Assembly: GCA_903882345.1 (NCBI GenBank)
Contig: CAIRWO010000087.1
Span: 1-14,372 of the forward strand
Source: Candidatus Omnitrophota bacterium
GTDB lineage: Bacteria; Omnitrophota; Gorgyraeia; Gygaellales; Profunditerraquicolaceae
DNA: 14,372 bases
Direction: 5' to 3'
Position 1 is the stretch's first letter; each line of letters begins with the position of its first letter. Made by a program: the position numbers and the translations under genes. Below, in pieces: positions 13,658 to 14,372 of this stretch. The notes under the pieces were generated by a model. It saw nothing but the letters and a program-made list of their open reading frames with translations, made no database searches and was not told where the DNA came from.

Positions 13658-14308
13658 TTAGGCGATTTTCTTTTTCTTAAAAAACAAACCCAATAGACCT
13701 AAACCCAATAGAGACAGAGAAGCGGGTTCGGGGACAACACTCGTATCTGAATCAAAGGTGAAGTTATCCATGACGAAATATGTGGAAAGCGGATAAGGGT
13801 GCAGCTGACCATCGGGCAGGAACATAATTTTATCGACCTCAAAATCCCAGCCGGGTGAAAAATAAGACATGTGCGTAGGATCCGAGAACGGTAAAGTAAC
13901 TGTATAGCTACCCTTCAACTCATTATTCAGGTATCCCTCTATCACGACAGTACGGGATGTATTAATGGCGGGTTGATCCTTGGCAAAGAACCCCTGGAGG
14001 AATACTCCGTCAAATTTAAAAGGAGTTGTTCTTGCAATATCAAGGAAAATCCCATTAACGCAATAAACAAGATTTGGGCTAGAAACCGGCTCTAAATGAT
14101 TGCCATAAGAGCTGTTATAAGTAGAATATTGCATGGAAAGCCACGGGGTAGTGGCCGTAAAACCATGATAGTCCGAGCCGGGGGTGTAAATGCTCGTCAT
14201 CAGCACATTGTCAGGAAGATCATCGAAGGTAAGGACATTCGCGAAAGACACAGACATACCTCCTGTCAATAACAGTATTGAAATAAATACAATTAAAAAA
14301 ATCTTCAT
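13658..14308 (-). CDS. PEP-CTERM domain exported protein
   Basis: A 216-residue secreted protein. Residues 1-23 are a signal peptide (hydrophobic core 4-16, likely cleavage after SFA). The C-terminus has the full PEP-CTERM tripartite tag: VVPEP (191-195), a hydrophobic helix ASLSLLGLGLLGLFF (196-210) and a basic end KKKK. Proteins with this tag are recognised and processed by an exosortase at the inner membrane and delivered to the surface or matrix; no exosortase is in the window. The middle (24-190) is predicted beta-rich and opens with NVLTFDDLPDN, a start common in PEP-CTERM proteins, but has no enzyme motif that I recognise. The start is supported by GGGAGG a few bases upstream. A hairpin terminator follows at once, so it is probably a single-gene unit. 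Confidence 0.92.
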   Translation of the reverse strand: MKIFLIVFISILLLTGGMSVSFANVLTFDDLPDNVLMTSIYTPGSDYHGFTATTPWLSMQYSTYNSSYGNHLEPVSSPNLVYCVNGIFLDIARTTPFKFDGVFLQGFFAKDQPAINTSRTVVIEGYLNNELKGSYTVTLPFSDPTHMSYFSPGWDFEVDKIMFLPDGQLHPYPLSTYFVMDNFTFDSDTSVVPEPASLSLLGLGLLGLFFKKKKIA

Positions 14309-14348
14309 TTTTCCTCCCTATTATTCTAATTATTCAGAAACACCTCAC

Positions 14349-14365
14349 CTTATTTATAAAATAAG
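14349..14365. repeat. Small palindrome upstream of the PEP-CTERM gene
   Basis: CTTATTT 14349-14355 and AAATAAG 14359-14365 form a 7-bp inverted repeat with a 3-nt spacer, about 40 bp before the start codon. It could be an operator half-site pair or the end of an upstream unit; AT-richness makes chance quite possible. Confidence 0.3.
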
Positions 14366-14372
14366 CATTTTC

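Overview
All convincing genes in this 14.4 kb window read right to left on the minus strand. The lineage is probably an uncultured Gram-negative-type bacterium: a short secreted protein carries a PEP-CTERM sorting tail, and there is a large membrane protein of the TMTC/TPR type and an HD-GYP signalling protein. The Omnitrophota/PVC neighbourhood is a plausible guess, but it rests on gene content and feel only; there is no rRNA or other phylogenetic marker here to settle it.

Layout from the right end, in the direction of transcription: (1) a PEP-CTERM exported protein (14308-13658), closed by a clean hairpin terminator; (2) a 640-residue polytopic membrane protein with C-terminal TPR repeats (13522-11600); (3) a membrane-anchored HAMP-GAF-HD-GYP protein, a probable cyclic-di-GMP phosphodiesterase (11547-10102), with its own near-consensus promoter and a terminator behind it; (4) a near-consensus promoter driving a compact purine operon purB-purL-LOG family-purQ-purF-purM (9977-1808), whose genes overlap or are at most 17 bp apart; (5) a hairpin-rich intergenic element, then a stomatin/slipin-type SPFH membrane protein (1708-830); (6) a 274 bp intergenic region crowded with inverted repeats; (7) the first 185 codons of an AT-rich gene whose N-terminal domain looks like the nucleoside 2-deoxyribosyltransferase/TIR-like fold, cut by the window edge.

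The purine genes cover the committed step (PurF), FGAM synthase (PurL plus a separate PurQ glutaminase), AIR synthase (PurM) and the bifunctional lyase PurB. purD, purN/T, purE/K, purC and purH must lie elsewhere. PurL is a long form carrying two PurS-like domains at its N terminus, which accounts for the absence of a purS gene. A LOG-family phosphoribohydrolase sits between purL and purQ and overlaps purQ, suggesting a nucleotide-salvage link.

The most unusual signal is inside the genes. PurL and PurQ carry several low-complexity, in-frame peptide insertions in presumed surface loops. Two of them, in different genes, derive from the same DNA element and are read in the same frame. Another is four perfect copies of an 8-mer that is open in all frames. 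The TPR protein has a 34-residue block that splits one TPR unit and is flanked by an imperfect direct repeat. Together these suggest small repeat elements that insert into essential genes without breaking them. I see no CRISPR array, IS transposase, tRNA or rRNA. The only hint of a defence-type system is the truncated gene at the left edge.
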